Shown in pieces: positions 1 through 64,000 of a stretch of DNA of 64,000 nt. Position numbers and translations under genes: made by a program. The first letter of the stretch is position 1. Every line of letters begins with the position of its first letter. Where the stretch lies: contig CM035362.1 of the NCBI GenBank assembly GCA_020137815.1, positions 2,388,729 through 2,452,728 of the forward strand. The letters run 5' to 3'. The notes under the pieces were generated by a model that saw only the letters and a list, made by a program, of their open reading frames with translations, did no database searches and was not told the origin of the DNA. The stretch is from Hormiphora californensis (lineage: Eukaryota; Ctenophora; Tentaculata; Cydippida; Pleurobrachiidae).

Positions 1-62124
<62,124 letters not shown>

Positions 62125-62296
62125 GTAAGAATTAGGGGGTTGCCTAGCTAGACTGTGTAAAGGAGGGTTAGAACATAACAATTAGGGGGTCGGTTGTGGA
62201 TATTTAGTTTAAAATCAGCAGCCTTTCTTAGATTATTGAAAAGTATAAAGAAAACGATATTAACTCTTTCTCAAGTCCCCCTAGCTAGAATTCCCC

Positions 62297-63997
62297 CTAA
62301 CGGCTAACTCTAGGATTATTAAAATAATATATTATTCCATCCCCGATTGGTGCAATATACACACAAGTCACATTGAGCACCTGAGTCACATAATAATCCA
62401 GTTCACTCCCAAACTTAGCCAGCGCATCCGGGAGAAAGAGAAGAAGGTTGCTGAGACAAATGAAGACTGATGTTTGGAATATCCGGGCGTAGCTGTCCTT
62501 TGTGTAGGCGATGTAGGCGAAGAGGATGATGTAGGCACACAGTGTTAGAACTGGGGGAAATAGAGTGTTAGAAGTGAGGGAGTCAGGGCATTGGAACTAG
62601 GAGACAGAGGGGTTAAATAGAGTTTCTTTAAAATCATGGTATGAACTGTGTATGAGTTTGTGTAACCCCTCTTTTCGGAAGATTGAACTGACAATTTGAC
62701 AAAAGGCCAGGGGCGCTTGATCTTTTGTTAGATCTAGAGAATGAGGACAAAGAAGTCATACCGTGCCCTAATGAACACCAGTTTATCTTACCTACGGGAA
62801 TACCGGTAAACACTATGATATTAACCGTCTTGTTGAAGAAGTATTCGTTATCCAGCATTACACACCGGTGATACGGGTGACTGTAGTCAATCTGAGGGAG
62901 ATTTAGCGACCGAGATTCAAGGATAAAATTTTTTCAGCACCAACACAAACCTGCACATACCGCTAATTCTCCAATAGAAAAAAGATATATTCGGCGAATG
63001 TTGGATGCAGCTAGTGGGAAGAGAGGGATCCCAATAAGGGTCAGCTCCATCCTCCAGGATCCCTGCCACTTCCGGTGGTAAAATGGGAACATGATGGCGA
63101 GGAATCTATCACAGGTTATAGGAAGGAGAAGGATCAGTTGTGCTGCCCTGGAGATATGTGTGTGTGAGCAGCAAACACTGGCAGTGTGTTTTATGAAGGA
63201 GCAGAAAGAATATTTTATGAAGGAGCATGGAGTTGGTATGTTCTTACCATGGGAGTTTAGCAAAGAGTGTATAGGATTTACAGAACCAGTTAGGGTATAA
63301 ATTATTCTCGTCGACTCCCCATAATGCACTGAAACAAAGTGGAATCAGAAAACCGTTAAAAGAGTCTTAAAAAATTAACAGAGGAAGATAAAAATCTTAC
63401 ACGTACTGCTGATCGATTATTCCAATTCCCCTGAAGATGCCGAGAAGTGATACAAGCCAGTTGTTCATCATCAGAACGAGAATGTAGAGATTCTGAACGG
63501 TGTATAAACTTCAGGGTGAAGCATTGTTAACCTTGATCTTCCGAACCCTCAAAATTCGGTGTGAGCTACAAATGTTGTTAACCCCAAAAATCGTTTGGTA
63601 ATGAAATTACCCCTCCGCGTTATAATGACTCACAATAAAGGGGTGACTTCGTAACCAAAGAAATCATGGTTCTGGTAAAAATTGGTTAAAATTGGTGGTT
63701 CAATGTACCTGGTTTCCAGGGAGTCTCCTCACACCAGAGACAATGTAATAGTTGATTAGGGAACACAGAAAGACTCCTATCACACCAAATGTTGTAACTA
63801 ACACTCCCTACGATACGAGAATTAAACGATATAGAATTGATCAACTACTTAGTTACTTAGAGCTGATACAAACAATTGAATATTTGACTAGCTGTATTCT
63901 CTGAAAATGGTTACAGTTTTCAACTTACATTAACAATCCTGAAGGGACAGACTGACACAGTGTCGTTTAAACAATCCGCTTCCGTTATATTGTACAT
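62297..63997 (-). CDS. Compact rhodopsin-like seven-transmembrane receptor
   Basis: Seven exons on the minus strand: 63997-63929, 63807-63709, 63492-63401, 63328-63248, 63147-62961, 62891-62792, 62550-62297, all in phase, 293 codons with a stop. The N-terminus is short with two N-glycosylation sites (MYNITEADCLNDT). Helix 1 GVLVTTFGVIGVFLCSLI; helix 2 LYILVLMMNNWLVSLLGIF; extracellular loop 1 into helix 3 NWFCKSYTLFAKLPWAAQL with the expected Cys; the helix-3 end is CDRFLAIMFPFYHRK, a DRF variant of DRY. Loop 2 has its Cys (HRCVMLDN); helix 6 contains SVFICLSNLLLFLPD; helix 7 ends APIGDGIIYYFNNP, lacking a canonical NPxxY. ATG lies three bases from the window edge, so an upstream start is possible. 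Ligand unknown. Orientation opposes the giant gene, probably inside its next intron. Confidence 0.85.
63594..63660. mobile_element. Roughly 65-bp palindromic micro-element, one of at least three copies
   Basis: TTGGTAATGAAATTACCCCT and GGGGTGACTTCGTAACCAA form an imperfect inverted pair. The same structure is at 45,321-45,381 and, reversed, at 11,571-11,634; a half copy is at about 29,803-29,822. Confidence 0.6.
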
Positions 63998-64000
63998 CAC

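Overview
The window is eukaryotic and reads as animal DNA. It has many short spliced exons with GT...AG introns, extracellular Cys-rich repeats, LDLa and Sushi modules, rhodopsin-like receptors and a DBF4-type zinc finger. Introns are full of small palindromic DNA elements, minisatellites and microsatellites. An early-branching metazoan such as a sponge would fit, but the sequence alone does not settle the organism.

One giant plus-strand gene spans almost the whole window. I could follow about 138 coding exons (about 16.7 kb of CDS, roughly 5,580 codons) from position 1 to 62,124. Both ends are open: it starts inside an exon, and the last exon seen can splice onward. Every exon encodes GCC2/GCC3 (ephrin-receptor-like) Cys-rich repeats with cores such as CPAGYYC, and no other domain was seen. 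Nearly every exon joins the next in phase. Exceptions are a cluster of frame breaks at 4.8-8.8 kb and a broken duplicated segment at 31-36 kb.

Its long introns act as hosts. The 9.3-kb intron 12,123-21,451 holds a complete sense-strand receptor gene (LDLa repeats plus seven-helix domain, 16,527-19,884) and several transposon remnants. The intron 41,396-43,414 holds an antisense six-exon gene with a signal peptide and a Sushi domain. The intron 47,827-49,887 holds an antisense four-exon gene for a small eight-cysteine, probably GPI-anchored protein. The intron 58,042-59,305 holds an antisense intronless 225-codon DBF4-like gene. Beyond 62,124 lies an antisense seven-exon seven-helix receptor (62,297-63,997), probably in the next intron.

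Mobile and repeat DNA includes an ORF1-only LINE insertion (about 32.9-34.6 kb), a LINE remnant (14.55-14.9 kb), 109-bp hAT-like MITEs (one split by a 1.64-kb near-perfect palindrome at 45,975-47,613), an 825-bp element with a perfect 8-bp target duplication (12,456-13,280), pogo-like MITEs, fold-backs, and many tandem repeats that duplicate the host gene's own splice junctions. The segment 31.25-34.68 kb recurs at 34.79-36.67 kb across a homopolymer-rich junction, which looks like two haplotypes joined in tandem by the assembler.
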